From positions 3,720,001-3,784,000 of the forward strand of contig NZ_CP097218.1 of the NCBI RefSeq assembly GCF_023373525.1: DNA of 64,000 nucleotides, given 5' to 3'. A program made the translations under genes and the position numbers. Below, piece after piece: positions 50,549 through 60,059 of this stretch. The notes beneath the pieces were generated by a model. The model saw nothing but the letters and a program-made list of their open reading frames with translations, searched no databases and had not been told where the DNA came from. The DNA is from Brachybacterium kimchii. GTDB taxonomy: Bacteria; Actinomycetota; Actinomycetes; Actinomycetales; Dermabacteraceae. Numbering within the stretch: the stretch's first letter is position 1; each line of letters opens with the position of its first letter.

Positions 50549-51903
50549 TTCTTGTCCATCTCCTTGCGCACCTTCGCGAGGTCCTCGCGGTCGATGACCT
50601 TCTGGATCTCGGTGTTCGCCTTCTTCAGGGCGTCCTTCGCCGAGGACTCGCCGGTCATGCCCGCCTGGATCGCGTCGCCCATGGCCTCGTTGATGTCGAC
50701 GGGGTACTGCGACTCCGGGACGCAGTGGGGGACGATGTCCTCGAAGACCACCGTGGACCACGGCGCGTCCTTCGACTTCGGGTCCGCGTCGACCGCGTCG
50801 GCCACCTTCTGCCGGGCGGGCGCCTTCGTGAACTGTGTGTCCACGAAGAAGGGCTTGAGGACCTCGGGGTCGCCGCCGAGCGCCCAGCTGAAGAACGTCG
50901 CCGTGGCCTCGGGCTCCTTCGCCTTCGCGTCGATCAGCCACTTCATGTTGCCGATCGTGGAGATGGACTTCTCCAGGTCGCCGTCGTTCTGGACCCAGGG
51001 CGCCATCCCCGTCTTCTCGACCATGTCGGGATAGTCGGCGGCGATCTCCGACATCGCCCACGAGCCCTGGGAGAGCATCGCGACCTTGGCCTCGCCGAAG
51101 GGCTGCGCGGAGTTGCCCGCGCCCAGGGGCTGACGCGGCATCCACTTGTTCTCCTGCAGGGTCTTGTAGAAGCCGATGAGGTCCTCGTACTTGGGGTCCT
51201 CCGCGTCGGCCTTCGACCAGTCGTCGGAGATCGGCAGGTGCCCGGCGACGTGCTCCTGCGAGGCGACCGTGGTCCAGCCGAAGGTGCCCGGGTCCGCGGC
51301 GGTGCCGACGCAGAACTGCCCGTTCTTCATGAGCGGCGCGATCTTCTCGCACGCGTCGTACATCTCGTCCCAGGTCGTCGGCGGCTTCTCCGGGTCCAGG
51401 CCGGCCTTCTCGAAGAGGTCCTTGTTCCACAGCAGCGTCATCTGCGGCTCGAGCAGCAGCGGGAAGCCGTACCACTGGCCCTGGTACTGGGAGATCTCCT
51501 TGGCCTGGTCGGTGATCTCGTCGAAGACGGAGGCGTCGATGAGGTCGTCCAGTGGGTGGAGGAGCCCGGTGCGCGCCCCGGTGTCGAGTCGGCCCGCCTG
51601 GATGTACATGTCCGGGGCGTTGCCGGCGGCCTGCGCGGCCTTGAGCTTCTGGTCCCAGGCGTCCGCGGGGATCACCTGGTAGTTGACGAACACGTCCTCC
51701 TGCGCGTCGTTGAAGTCCTCGACGACCTTCTTGTACCAGGCGTTCTCGGGGGTCGTGAACACCGAGCCCCAGAACTCGACGTTCGTGCGGTTCTTCGCCC
51801 TCGAGTCCTTGGCCTTCTCGCCGGGCGCGCCGCTGCCGCATGCCGCCAGGGAGACGGCTGCCGCGCCGGCCGCCGCGGTGGTGAGGAGTGTCCTTCTGCG
51901 CAT
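50545..51903 (-). CDS. Sugar ABC transporter substrate-binding lipoprotein (importer 1 of the D-arabinan locus)
   Basis: This 452-residue SBP family 1 receptor has a signal peptide with Arg-rich start and lipobox Cys22 (SLAACG). It shows AGNAPDMYIQAGRLD, QWYGFPLLLEPQMTLLWNKD and GEAKVAMLSQGSWAMSEIAA, the usual MalE-like marks. AGAGAGG precedes the ATG at 51903. It is the first gene of its operon, with a canonical promoter, LacI-type operator and a leader with two tandem hairpins. Ligand inferred as furanoside oligosaccharide released by the secreted DUF4185 enzyme. Confidence 0.9.
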   Translation of the reverse strand: MRRRTLLTTAAAGAAAVSLAACGSGAPGEKAKDSRAKNRTNVEFWGSVFTTPENAWYKKVVEDFNDAQEDVFVNYQVIPADAWDQKLKAAQAAGNAPDMYIQAGRLDTGARTGLLHPLDDLIDASVFDEITDQAKEISQYQGQWYGFPLLLEPQMTLLWNKDLFEKAGLDPEKPPTTWDEMYDACEKIAPLMKNGQFCVGTAADPGTFGWTTVASQEHVAGHLPISDDWSKADAEDPKYEDLIGFYKTLQENKWMPRQPLGAGNSAQPFGEAKVAMLSQGSWAMSEIAADYPDMVEKTGMAPWVQNDGDLEKSISTIGNMKWLIDAKAKEPEATATFFSWALGGDPEVLKPFFVDTQFTKAPARQKVADAVDADPKSKDAPWSTVVFEDIVPHCVPESQYPVDINEAMGDAIQAGMTGESSAKDALKKANTEIQKVIDREDLAKVRKEMDKK

Positions 51904-51917
51904 CGGATGCCTCTCTC

Positions 51918-51961
51918 CCGGTGCGTCGCTGCACCGTTCTTCCGGTGCGTCCCTGCACCGT
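51918..51961 (-). repeat. Two tandem hairpin-forming repeats in the receptor mRNA leader
   Basis: CCGGTGCGTCGCTGCACCGT (51918-51937) and CCGGTGCGTCCCTGCACCGT (51942-51961) differ at one base. Each folds into a CGGTGC/GCACCG stem with a 6-base loop, and the single difference is in the loop. In the mRNA they lie just before the ribosome binding site. Confidence 0.85.
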
Positions 51962-52040
51962 GTGCCCGAATCCGCCGTGCCCGTCATGTCGGATCCCTCC
52001 ATCGGGTCCGACGGACATCCGCGGCGCTCTCCCGGACGGG

Positions 52041-52086
52041 AGAAATCGTTTACGCCGAGTGTAGAGAGGGGTGGGTGCCCGGTCAA
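52041..52086 (-). promoter_or_regulatory. Promoter of importer 1 with a LacI-type operator
   Basis: On the minus strand TTGACC (52086-52081) and TACACT (52063-52058) are 17 bases apart. CGTAAACGATTTC follows directly (CG centre at 52047-52048), covering the expected transcription start. Confidence 0.75.
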
Positions 52087-52185
52087 CAGTCGCGTGCGGC
52101 GCCGTGCGGTGCGAATCCGTTCCCGTGGTGCGCAGGGGACCGGCGACCTGCCCGTTCGATGAGGCCTCGCACGGGACGATCAGAT

Positions 52186-52198
52186 GGTAATCGTTTCC
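52186..52198. promoter_or_regulatory. Second LacI-type operator upstream of importer 1
   Basis: GGTAATCGTTTCC has the same core as the operator at 55724-55736 (its reverse complement is GGAAACGATTACC, an exact match). It lies 145 bp from the promoter-proximal operator and may be an auxiliary site for looping. Confidence 0.65.
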
Positions 52199-52259
52199 TC
52201 ATCGTGACCCAGTGGGCGGGTGCATCGCCCGGCCCATGACGACGCACCCGCCCTGGCTC

Positions 52260-53144
52260 TCACTTCAGGCCGGAGGTCTTGATGGAGGCGACGATCTGCT
52301 TCTGGAAGACGAAGAAGATCCCCAGGGTGGGCAGGGCCGCGACCGTCGCGGCGGCCAGGATGTAGTTCCAGTCGGCCGCGTACTGCTGCTGGAAGCTCTG
52401 GATCCCCAGCTGGACCACGCGCAGGTGCGGATCGGAGGTCACGGTCATCGGCCACACGAACGAGTTCCAGTTCGCGAGGAAGAAGAAGACCGCGAGGGCC
52501 GCGAGGATGGGCCGGGAGAGCGGCAGCACGATCGACCAGTAGATCTTCCAGTAGCTCGCGCCATCGACCAGTGCGGCCTCCTCGAGCTCGTCGGGCAGGG
52601 AGACGTAGAACTGGCGCAGCAGGAAGATGCCGAAGGCGTTGAAGATCGCGGGGACGATGAGGCCCGCGTAGCTGTCCACCATGCCCAGCGTGCGCACGAT
52701 GATGAAGGTCGGGATGATGGTGACCGGGGCGCTCACCAGCATCGTCGCGAAGATCCCCAGGAAGATCTTCTCGCGTCCGGGGAAGCGCAGGCGCGCCAGC
52801 GCGTACGCCGCCATCGAGTGGAACCACAGCGCGATCACCGTGACCGCCGCGGAGACGAAGAAGCTGTTGAAGAGGTAGCGCGCGAAGGGCACCTGCGAGA
52901 ACACGTAGACGTAGTTGTCCAGGGTGAAGGTGCTCGGGATCAGCTGCGGGGAGTTGACCTCCTCGGCGGTCTTGAAGGATCCCAGCACCATCCACAGCAG
53001 CGGGAACACGGTCGCGAGCGCGAGGACCAGGCCGATCGCGAAGAGCAGCCAGCGCAGACGGCTGCTCCGGGAGCCGCGGCGCGGCCCCGAGCGCGGTCCC
53101 TGACGGCCGACGGGGGCGGCCTGGGTGCGGGTGTCAGTCGTCAT
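52260..53144 (-). CDS. Sugar ABC transporter permease, MalG type (importer 2 of the D-arabinan locus)
   Basis: This 294-residue permease has six membrane segments after a short basic tail. The docking loop is LEEAALVDGASYWKIYW and the C terminus ASIKTSGLK is similar to the MalG gene of importer 1, which suggests duplication of the whole importer. The ATG at 53144 lies inside the end of the MalF-type gene (11-base overlap). No ATPase gene is linked. Confidence 0.92.
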   Translation of the reverse strand: MTTDTRTQAAPVGRQGPRSGPRRGSRSSRLRWLLFAIGLVLALATVFPLLWMVLGSFKTAEEVNSPQLIPSTFTLDNYVYVFSQVPFARYLFNSFFVSAAVTVIALWFHSMAAYALARLRFPGREKIFLGIFATMLVSAPVTIIPTFIIVRTLGMVDSYAGLIVPAIFNAFGIFLLRQFYVSLPDELEEAALVDGASYWKIYWSIVLPLSRPILAALAVFFFLANWNSFVWPMTVTSDPHLRVVQLGIQSFQQQYAADWNYILAAATVAALPTLGIFFVFQKQIVASIKTSGLK

Positions 53145-54150
53145 GGGAGAACCGGCCTCCTCGGGTCAGCAGGAACATCGCGCCGGAGAAGAGCAGCAGG
53201 AACGCGACGAGGACCGAGCCGACGGCCGCCGCGTACCCCAGGTCCCCGAAGAGGAACGCCTGCTGGTAGATAAAGAAGATCAGCAGGGAGGTCGAGTTCG
53301 CGGGGCCGCCGCTGGTGAGCACGAAGATCATGTCGAGCCCGCCCGTGACGACCGCGACCATCGAGGTCAGCAGCACGAAGAAGCTCGTGGGGGCGAGCAG
53401 CGGCAGGGTGATGCGCCGGAGGCGCTGCCAGGCGTTCGCGCCGTCGATGCGCGCGGCCTCGTAGAGCTCGCCGGGGATGTCCTGGAGTCCGGCGAGGAAG
53501 ATGATCATGTAGTAGCCCATCTGCAGCCACACGGTCACCGCGATCACCGTTCCCAGGGCGAACTTCGGGTCGCCCAGGAACGAGATCCCGTCGAGGCCGA
53601 CGATCGAGAGCAGCGAGGCGATCACGCCCGTGCGGTCGGTGAGCATGAACTGCCAGACCATCGCGACCACGACGATGCTGATCACGTACGGCAGGAACAG
53701 GGCGGAGCGGATGACGCCGACGGCCGGGAACTTCTGCTGGACCAGCAGTGCGAGCCCCAGGCCGACGACGTAGATCAGCGGCACCAGCACCACCAGGTAC
53801 AGCAGCGTCACGCGGGCGCTGTTCCAGAACTGCGGGTCCTTCACCATGCGCACGTAGTTGTCGATCCCGATGAACTGGAAGTTCCCGAACCCGTCGATCC
53901 AGAAGAAGCCCAGCACCACCGAGAGCGCCATCGGGATCGCGACGAACACGAGCAGGCCGATGGCGTCGGGCGCGAGGAAGAAGAGGGCGGCGCGGGTCTC
54001 CCGCTGCGCGAGGCTGGGGGCGCGGCCGCGGCCGCGGCGTCGTCGACCGCTCCCGCCGGTTCCCTTGCCGTGCGCGGCGGACGCGGAGGGATCGGCTCCC
54101 TGGCCGGCGCCCGTGCCGGCGGCTGCGTTCACGTCTGCGGCGGCGCTCAT
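53134..54150 (-). CDS. Sugar ABC transporter permease, MalF type (importer 2 of the D-arabinan locus)
   Basis: This 338-residue permease has a long polar Gly/Ala/Arg tail (about 50 residues) and six membrane segments. The docking loop is LYEAARIDGANAWQRLRR, and FFVLLTSMVAVVTGGLDMIF is a typical MalF stretch. Its ATG overlaps the receptor stop (ATGA). It shares little sequence with importer 1's MalF beyond family marks, so the two importers probably take different oligosaccharides. Confidence 0.92.
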   Translation of the reverse strand: MSAAADVNAAAGTGAGQGADPSASAAHGKGTGGSGRRRRGRGRAPSLAQRETRAALFFLAPDAIGLLVFVAIPMALSVVLGFFWIDGFGNFQFIGIDNYVRMVKDPQFWNSARVTLLYLVVLVPLIYVVGLGLALLVQQKFPAVGVIRSALFLPYVISIVVVAMVWQFMLTDRTGVIASLLSIVGLDGISFLGDPKFALGTVIAVTVWLQMGYYMIIFLAGLQDIPGELYEAARIDGANAWQRLRRITLPLLAPTSFFVLLTSMVAVVTGGLDMIFVLTSGGPANSTSLLIFFIYQQAFLFGDLGYAAAVGSVLVAFLLLFSGAMFLLTRGGRFSHDD

Positions 54151-55553
54151 ACGAGGCTGCCTCCTTCATAGGTCTCGAGGTAGCTCTCGATGGTCTGCTG
54201 GGCGCGGGCGGACTCCTCGCCGGGGTCCCCGCCTCCCAGCTCGACGGACTGCAGGGCGTCGGACACCGCCTTGTAGACGACGGGCGGGAAGCGGGGCTCG
54301 CCGCGGCCTGTCGGCAGGATCTCGTCGTGGAAGATCTTCTGGTGCTCCTCCGCGTAGGCGTCGTCGGCCTGCAGCTTCGCGTCGACCGAGCGCCGTGCGG
54401 GCATGTTCCCCTTGGCGGGACCGTTCCAGGTGGCGATGTGGTCGATGGACTGCTCGTCCATGGAGCCCAGGGTCTGCACGACGAAGCGGGCGGCGGCCTC
54501 CGGGTCGGCGCCGCGCGCGTTCACGCACCATGCCCAGCCGCCCAGGATCGTGCTCGACTCCTTGCCCGGCGGCGGGGGCAGAGGCATCACGCCGAAGGTC
54601 TTGTCCGGCGCGTTCTGCGTCAGGTTCATGACCTCCCAGACGCCCGACTCCCAGAACGCCGCGTAGCCCGAGGTGAAGGCCGAGACGATGTCGCCGTTGG
54701 CGGGGCGGGTGCGGGGCGTGGCGCCCGTGGAGACGGCACGTCCCCAGAGGTCGAGCGCGGCGCGGGGGCCGTCGGCGTCGAAGACGGGGCTCTGCGTCTT
54801 CGGGTCGATGACGTCCCCGCCGGTCTGCCACACCCACGGGTAGAAGGTGAAGTTCTGGTAGTAGCCGGGGTCGACGTCGAGCACCAGACCGGTCGTGGAG
54901 CCCGTGCTGAGGGACGCGGAGAGCTCGAGCAGCTCGTCCCAGTCCTTCGGCAGGTCGCCCTCGGAGACCCCGTTCTTCTCGAGCAGGTCCGGGTCGTAGA
55001 AGAGGGCCAGGGGCTCCTGCTCCATGGGCAGTCCGAAGATCCTGTCCCCGTCCCGCCGCGTGGTGAGGGCCTCGGGGAAGTAGTCCGCGATCGCCTCCTC
55101 CTCCATGTACGGGGCGAGGTCCACGAGCACCCCTCCGTTGGCGTAGCGCAGGTAGTCGCCGGGGGAGATGAGGAAGATGTCCGGGCCGTCGCCCGAGGCG
55201 AAGGCGACCGGCATGCGCTGGTTCATCTGGTCGCTCGTCATGTACACGGAGGTGATCTCGTGCTCGCCCGCGTCGTTCCAGCGGTCGATCGCCTTCTGGA
55301 ACCAGTCCGACTGCGCGACGAGGTTCGGATCCTGCTGGGGCGCCGGGCTGTAGAAGTTCCAGAAGGTCAGCGGTCGGTCCGCGTCCGCGCGGCCGCACGC
55401 GCCGAGCAGCGGCACGCTCGCCGCCGCGGCGGCGCCTCCCGCCAGCAGGGAGCGCCGGGGGATCCGCCCGGCGGATCGCTGCGGGCGTCCGGTGGGCGAG
55501 GCCTCGGGCCGACGGCGGGGCGAAGATCGGCGGTGGGGAAGGGCAGGTGGCAC
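54147..55553 (-). CDS. Sugar ABC transporter substrate-binding lipoprotein (importer 2 of the D-arabinan locus)
   Basis: This 468-residue receptor has a long N-region ending in a twin-Arg motif (PRRSLLAGG, residues 32-40) and lipobox Cys53 (LLGAC), so it is a probable Tat lipoprotein. The mature part shows PLTFWNFYSPAPQQDPNLVA, ASGDGPDIFLISPGDYLRYA, and ILGGWAWCVNARG. GAGGAGG lies nine bases before the GTG at 55553, and no ATG fits. It heads the importer 2 operon. A LacI-type operator lies at its promoter. Confidence 0.88.
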   Translation of the reverse strand: MPPALPHRRSSPRRRPEASPTGRPQRSAGRIPRRSLLAGGAAAAASVPLLGACGRADADRPLTFWNFYSPAPQQDPNLVAQSDWFQKAIDRWNDAGEHEITSVYMTSDQMNQRMPVAFASGDGPDIFLISPGDYLRYANGGVLVDLAPYMEEEAIADYFPEALTTRRDGDRIFGLPMEQEPLALFYDPDLLEKNGVSEGDLPKDWDELLELSASLSTGSTTGLVLDVDPGYYQNFTFYPWVWQTGGDVIDPKTQSPVFDADGPRAALDLWGRAVSTGATPRTRPANGDIVSAFTSGYAAFWESGVWEVMNLTQNAPDKTFGVMPLPPPPGKESSTILGGWAWCVNARGADPEAAARFVVQTLGSMDEQSIDHIATWNGPAKGNMPARRSVDAKLQADDAYAEEHQKIFHDEILPTGRGEPRFPPVVYKAVSDALQSVELGGGDPGEESARAQQTIESYLETYEGGSLV

Positions 55554-55723
55554 GGGGTTCCTCCTCGAACCGCGTCGATGGTGCGGCGGAGACGGGTCCG
55601 CCGACGTGTGCTCCTCGGAGCGCCGGCGGGGGCCGGCACCGGTGATGCGCGGGCACCTGCGTGCTCCTGGTGCGCCGCGCGAGGGGCCGCGAGGCGCCTG
55701 GCGCCGTCGGACCGACTTCACGA

Positions 55724-55769
55724 GGAAACGATTACCGGACACCGTACGAATGTGTCCGGGTCGCGTCAA
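55724..55769 (-). promoter_or_regulatory. Promoter of importer 2 with a LacI-type operator
   Basis: On the minus strand TTGACG (55769-55764) and TACGGT (55746-55741) are 17 bases apart. GGTAATCGTTTCC (55736-55724) follows five bases later, over the expected transcription start. Confidence 0.75.
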
Positions 55770-55855
55770 TCGTCCTTTCGTCCCGGGTGCGCCGCGCGCG
55801 CCGCGCGCCGTCGTTCTCCTGCAGATCCTCTGCGGATTCGGATCGCGTCGGCGCC

Positions 55856-55902
55856 TTGACCCGTCGGACGCACCTCCGTACAGTCCGAGTAAACGTTTTT
55901 CG
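55856..55902 (+). promoter_or_regulatory. Promoter of GH172 gene 2 with a LacI-type operator
   Basis: TTGACC (55856-55861) and TACAGT (55879-55884) are 17 bases apart. GTAAACGTTTTTC (55890-55902) follows six bases later with the shared GTAAACG core. Confidence 0.75.
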
Positions 55903-56009
55903 TCCGACGACCCGAGGTGTCGGCCCGCACCGTCCGCACCGCCGTGCGGTCACGCGGGACCCGAGAGCTCGCGAGTCCGTCGGCCCCCGGCTCACGAAGG
56001 AGTGACCCC

Positions 56010-57191
<1,182 letters not shown>

Positions 57192-57273
57192 GCGCGCCGC
57201 CACCGCCCCGCACGCACCCCGCACCCTGCCCCGCACCCACCCCGGCACCCTCCACTTCCGAAGGAGTCCTCAG

Positions 57274-58947
57274 ATGACCGCCACCGCAGACGCCACCGAG
57301 TCCCGCACCTACGCCCTGCCCGAGCGCGCGCAGCGCCCGTCGGCCGCCGAGGGGGAGGTGTGGCTGATCCCGAGCGGTGACCTGCGCGAGAGCGCGAACA
57401 CCGAGTCGTGGGGCGCGCAGCAGGAGCTCGAACGGCAGGTGACCGAGGCCTTCGAGGCCGCGGGCGTGAGGGTGCGTCGCGCGTTCGAGGCGGATCCGGC
57501 CTTCGGGCACGGGTTCATCCGCTCGCAGCGCATGGGCATGGAGGTGTTCCGGTCGATCCCGACGGATGCGCCGCTGGTGGTGGCGACGGCGAACTGGCAG
57601 TACAGCCACCACGTCCTGGCGGGCCTGCGCACGCACCGCGGGTCGATCCTCACGGTCGCGAACTTCGCGCCGGAGTGGCCGGGGCTGGTGGGGCTGCTGA
57701 ACCTCAACGGCGGGCTCACGAAGATGGGGCGGGAGTACTCGAGCATCTGGACCGTCGACGGGACCGACGACTGGTTCCGCGAGGGCATCGCGACGTGGGC
57801 GCGCACGGGCACGCTCGAGCACGACGCCTCGCACGTGAAGGACCTGCCCGCCCTCGCGGACACCCCGGAGTCGCGGCTCGGGGCGGCGCTCGCGGAGCAG
57901 CTGCTCGAGGACAAGGCCATCATCGGGATCTTCGACGAGGGCTGCATGGGGATGTACAACGCGATCATCGACGACGAGCTGCTGAACCCGCTGGGCATCT
58001 ATAAGGAGCGTCTGTCCCAGTCGGCGCTGTGGGCGGAGATGCAGACGGTCTCCGACGTGGAGGCCGATGCGGTGGGGCGCTGGCTGACTGATGCGGGGAT
58101 GACGTTCCGCCTGGGCACGGACGAGGCGACGGAGCTGACGGAGAACCAGCTGCGCTGGCAGTACAAGATGTACATCGCGGCGCTGCGGATCAGCGACGAC
58201 TTCGGGCTGGATGCGGTGGGCATCCAGTACCAGCAGGGGCTGAAGGACGTGTGCCCGGCCTCGGACCTGGTCGAGGGGCTGCTGAACAACCTCGAGCGCC
58301 CCGAGGTGACCAGCCGCGACGGGAAGCGGGTGCTGTGGGAGGGCAAGGCCCTGCCGAACTTCAACGAGGTCGACGAGGGCGTCGCGGTCGATGCCCTGAT
58401 CACCAACCGGGTGTGGTCGGCGATGGGCATGGACCCGGCGACCACGCTGCACGACGTGCGCTGGGGCGAGGACTTCGAGGGCGAGTACGTGTGGGTCTAC
58501 GAGATCTCCGGGTCCGTGCCGCCAAGTCACCTGCCCGGCGGCTATGCGGGCGCGGAGGGCTGGCGGCAGGGGCCGACGTTCTTCCCCGCCGGTGGGTCCA
58601 CGATCAACGGGGTCTCGCGGCCCGGGGAGATCGTGTGGTCCCGTGTGTACATCGAGGGCGGGGCGCTGCACGCGGACGTGGGCCGCGGCCGGGTCGTGGA
58701 GCTCCCGGAGGCCGAGGTGACGCGCCGCAAGGAGTCCACGAACCCGGAGTGGCCGATCGCGAGCGTGGTCCTGGACGGCGTCTCCCGCGACCAGTTCATG
58801 GCACGCCACAAGGCCAATCACGCCCAGCTGGTCTACGCTGACAGCGCCGCTGCGGCGGACCGGGCGCTGACCGCGAAGGCCGCCATGTTCGACCGCCTCG
58901 GCGTGCAGGTCCACCTCTGCGGCGACGCCACCGTCCTCCAGAGCTGA
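57274..58947 (+). CDS. L-fucose/L-arabinose isomerase family protein, predicted D-arabinose isomerase
   Basis: This 557-residue protein has the length and layout of the FucI/AraA isomerase superfamily. N-terminal domains include VVATANWQYSHHVLAGL, the central part FDEGCMGMYNAII (220-232) and PNFNEVDEGVAVDALITNR (361-379), and the C-terminal domain DQFMARHKANHAQLVYA followed by KAAMFDRLGVQVHLCG. Acidic residues in 365-368 and His512/His516 are candidate metal ligands. Known fucose isomerases also convert D-arabinose to D-ribulose. Since its neighbours are GH172 and GH183 genes, D-arabinose is the expected substrate here. AAGGAG seven bases before the ATG at 57274 supports the start. No ribulokinase is in the window. 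Confidence 0.75.
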   Translation: MTATADATESRTYALPERAQRPSAAEGEVWLIPSGDLRESANTESWGAQQELERQVTEAFEAAGVRVRRAFEADPAFGHGFIRSQRMGMEVFRSIPTDAPLVVATANWQYSHHVLAGLRTHRGSILTVANFAPEWPGLVGLLNLNGGLTKMGREYSSIWTVDGTDDWFREGIATWARTGTLEHDASHVKDLPALADTPESRLGAALAEQLLEDKAIIGIFDEGCMGMYNAIIDDELLNPLGIYKERLSQSALWAEMQTVSDVEADAVGRWLTDAGMTFRLGTDEATELTENQLRWQYKMYIAALRISDDFGLDAVGIQYQQGLKDVCPASDLVEGLLNNLERPEVTSRDGKRVLWEGKALPNFNEVDEGVAVDALITNRVWSAMGMDPATTLHDVRWGEDFEGEYVWVYEISGSVPPSHLPGGYAGAEGWRQGPTFFPAGGSTINGVSRPGEIVWSRVYIEGGALHADVGRGRVVELPEAEVTRRKESTNPEWPIASVVLDGVSRDQFMARHKANHAQLVYADSAAAADRALTAKAAMFDRLGVQVHLCGDATVLQS

Positions 58948-58978
58948 CCCGCCCCGCCTCCTGCCGGACCGAACCGAG

Positions 58979-60037
58979 ATGAGCCCCGCGATGAACGTGC
59001 GCCGACCGACGATCCTCGACGTCGCGAGCGCGGCCGGGGTCTCGACGGCCACCGTCTCGCGCGTCGTCAACGGCGCGCAGAACGTCGACAAGGAGCTCTC
59101 GCGGCGCGTGCGCTCGGCCGTGCGCTCCACCGGGTACGTGCCCAACGCCGCGGGACGCTCCCTGCGCAGCGGCGCCTCCGCCCAGGTCGCCGTCGTCACG
59201 CCCGACGCCGAGAACCCCTACTTCACGCGGGTCATCAGCGAGGTCGAGAGGATGGCGCGCGGCCAGGGCTACTCGGTGATGGTCGCCCACACCGAGGACG
59301 ACCTGGAGCGCGAGCGCGAGGTGTTCCCGCAGCTGGTCAGCCGCCAGATCGCCGGGGTCATCCTCACCGTGGTCGACGAGAACCTCTCGGACGTGACGCC
59401 GCTGCTCGCGGCCGGGACGCCGCTCGTGCTCGTGGACCGCCGCGTCCACGGGGCCGACGTCGACCTCGTGGTCACCGACAACCTCGATGCCGGCCGCCGC
59501 GGCGCCCAGCACCTCGCCGAGCAGGGATTCCGCCGACCCGTCGTCCTCACCGGTCCCGAGGGGCTGACCTCGACGGAGGACCGCGTGCGCGGCTTCCTCG
59601 CCGAGTGGTCGCGGGTCGGGGCGAGTGGTGGTGATGCGCTCGAGGCGCCGCGCGTGATCCGAGGCGACCTGCACCTCGACTCCGGGCGCGAGGCCACCCA
59701 GGCCGTCCTCGCCGAGGGCTGGGCCGACGTCGTCTACGCGACGAACAACCGGATGTCGGCCGGGGCCTTCGAGGCGATGCGCGGGCTCGATCGCGCGGGC
59801 GCGGCGGACGGGGCGGACGGGCCGGGCATCCCGGGTCTGCTCGCGACCGACGACGACCTCTGGACCCGACTGGTCACGCCCTCGGTCTCGGTGGTCCAGC
59901 AGCCCATCCGCGCGACAGGCCGCACGGCCGCGCGACTGCTCGGCCAGCGCATGCAGGAACCGGGGGAGGACCCTTCGACGATCCTGCTGCACCCGCGCAT
60001 CCTCGAACGGGAGTCCACGCGCCGCCGCGAGGGCTGA
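58979..60037 (+). CDS. LacI-family repressor, probable regulator of the D-arabinan locus
   Basis: This 352-residue LacI protein has the DNA-binding domain TILDVASAAGVSTATVSRVV (residues 10-29), hinge VPNAAGRSLRSG, and a sensor domain (VVTPDAENPYFTRVISEVER, VRGFLAEWSRVGA, VVQQPIRATGRTAARLLGQR). A Gly/Ala/Asp insertion (AGAADGADGPG) lies near residue 275. It follows the isomerase by 31 bases and is probably on the same mRNA. CG-centred palindromes at five promoters in this locus are the expected form of LacI-family sites, so it is the best candidate for their repressor. Inducer inferred to be a D-arabinose derivative. Confidence 0.9.
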   Translation: MSPAMNVRRPTILDVASAAGVSTATVSRVVNGAQNVDKELSRRVRSAVRSTGYVPNAAGRSLRSGASAQVAVVTPDAENPYFTRVISEVERMARGQGYSVMVAHTEDDLEREREVFPQLVSRQIAGVILTVVDENLSDVTPLLAAGTPLVLVDRRVHGADVDLVVTDNLDAGRRGAQHLAEQGFRRPVVLTGPEGLTSTEDRVRGFLAEWSRVGASGGDALEAPRVIRGDLHLDSGREATQAVLAEGWADVVYATNNRMSAGAFEAMRGLDRAGAADGADGPGIPGLLATDDDLWTRLVTPSVSVVQQPIRATGRTAARLLGQRMQEPGEDPSTILLHPRILERESTRRREG

Positions 60038-60059
60038 GAGCCCGTCGCCGGACTCAGCC
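60032..60059. terminator. Bidirectional terminator-like hairpin
   Basis: GGCTGAG and CTCAGCC form a 7-bp stem with a 14-base loop that includes the stop codons of the LacI gene and kdpE. Confidence 0.5.

Larger units (their letters stand above)
51904..52259 (-). other. Control region upstream of importer 1
   Basis: This 356-base gap has no gene. It holds two tandem hairpins at 51918-51961, a promoter with operator at 52041-52086, and a second operator-like palindrome at 52186-52198. The remainder has no feature I can support. Confidence 0.7.
55554..56009. other. Divergent control region between importer 2 and GH172 gene 2
   Basis: This 456-base gap has no gene I can support. Each side has a well-spaced promoter with its own LacI-type palindrome (55724-55769 minus, 55856-55902 plus). 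The leader of the receptor gene is about 180 bases long and the GH172 leader about 115 bases, both GC-rich. Confidence 0.7.
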
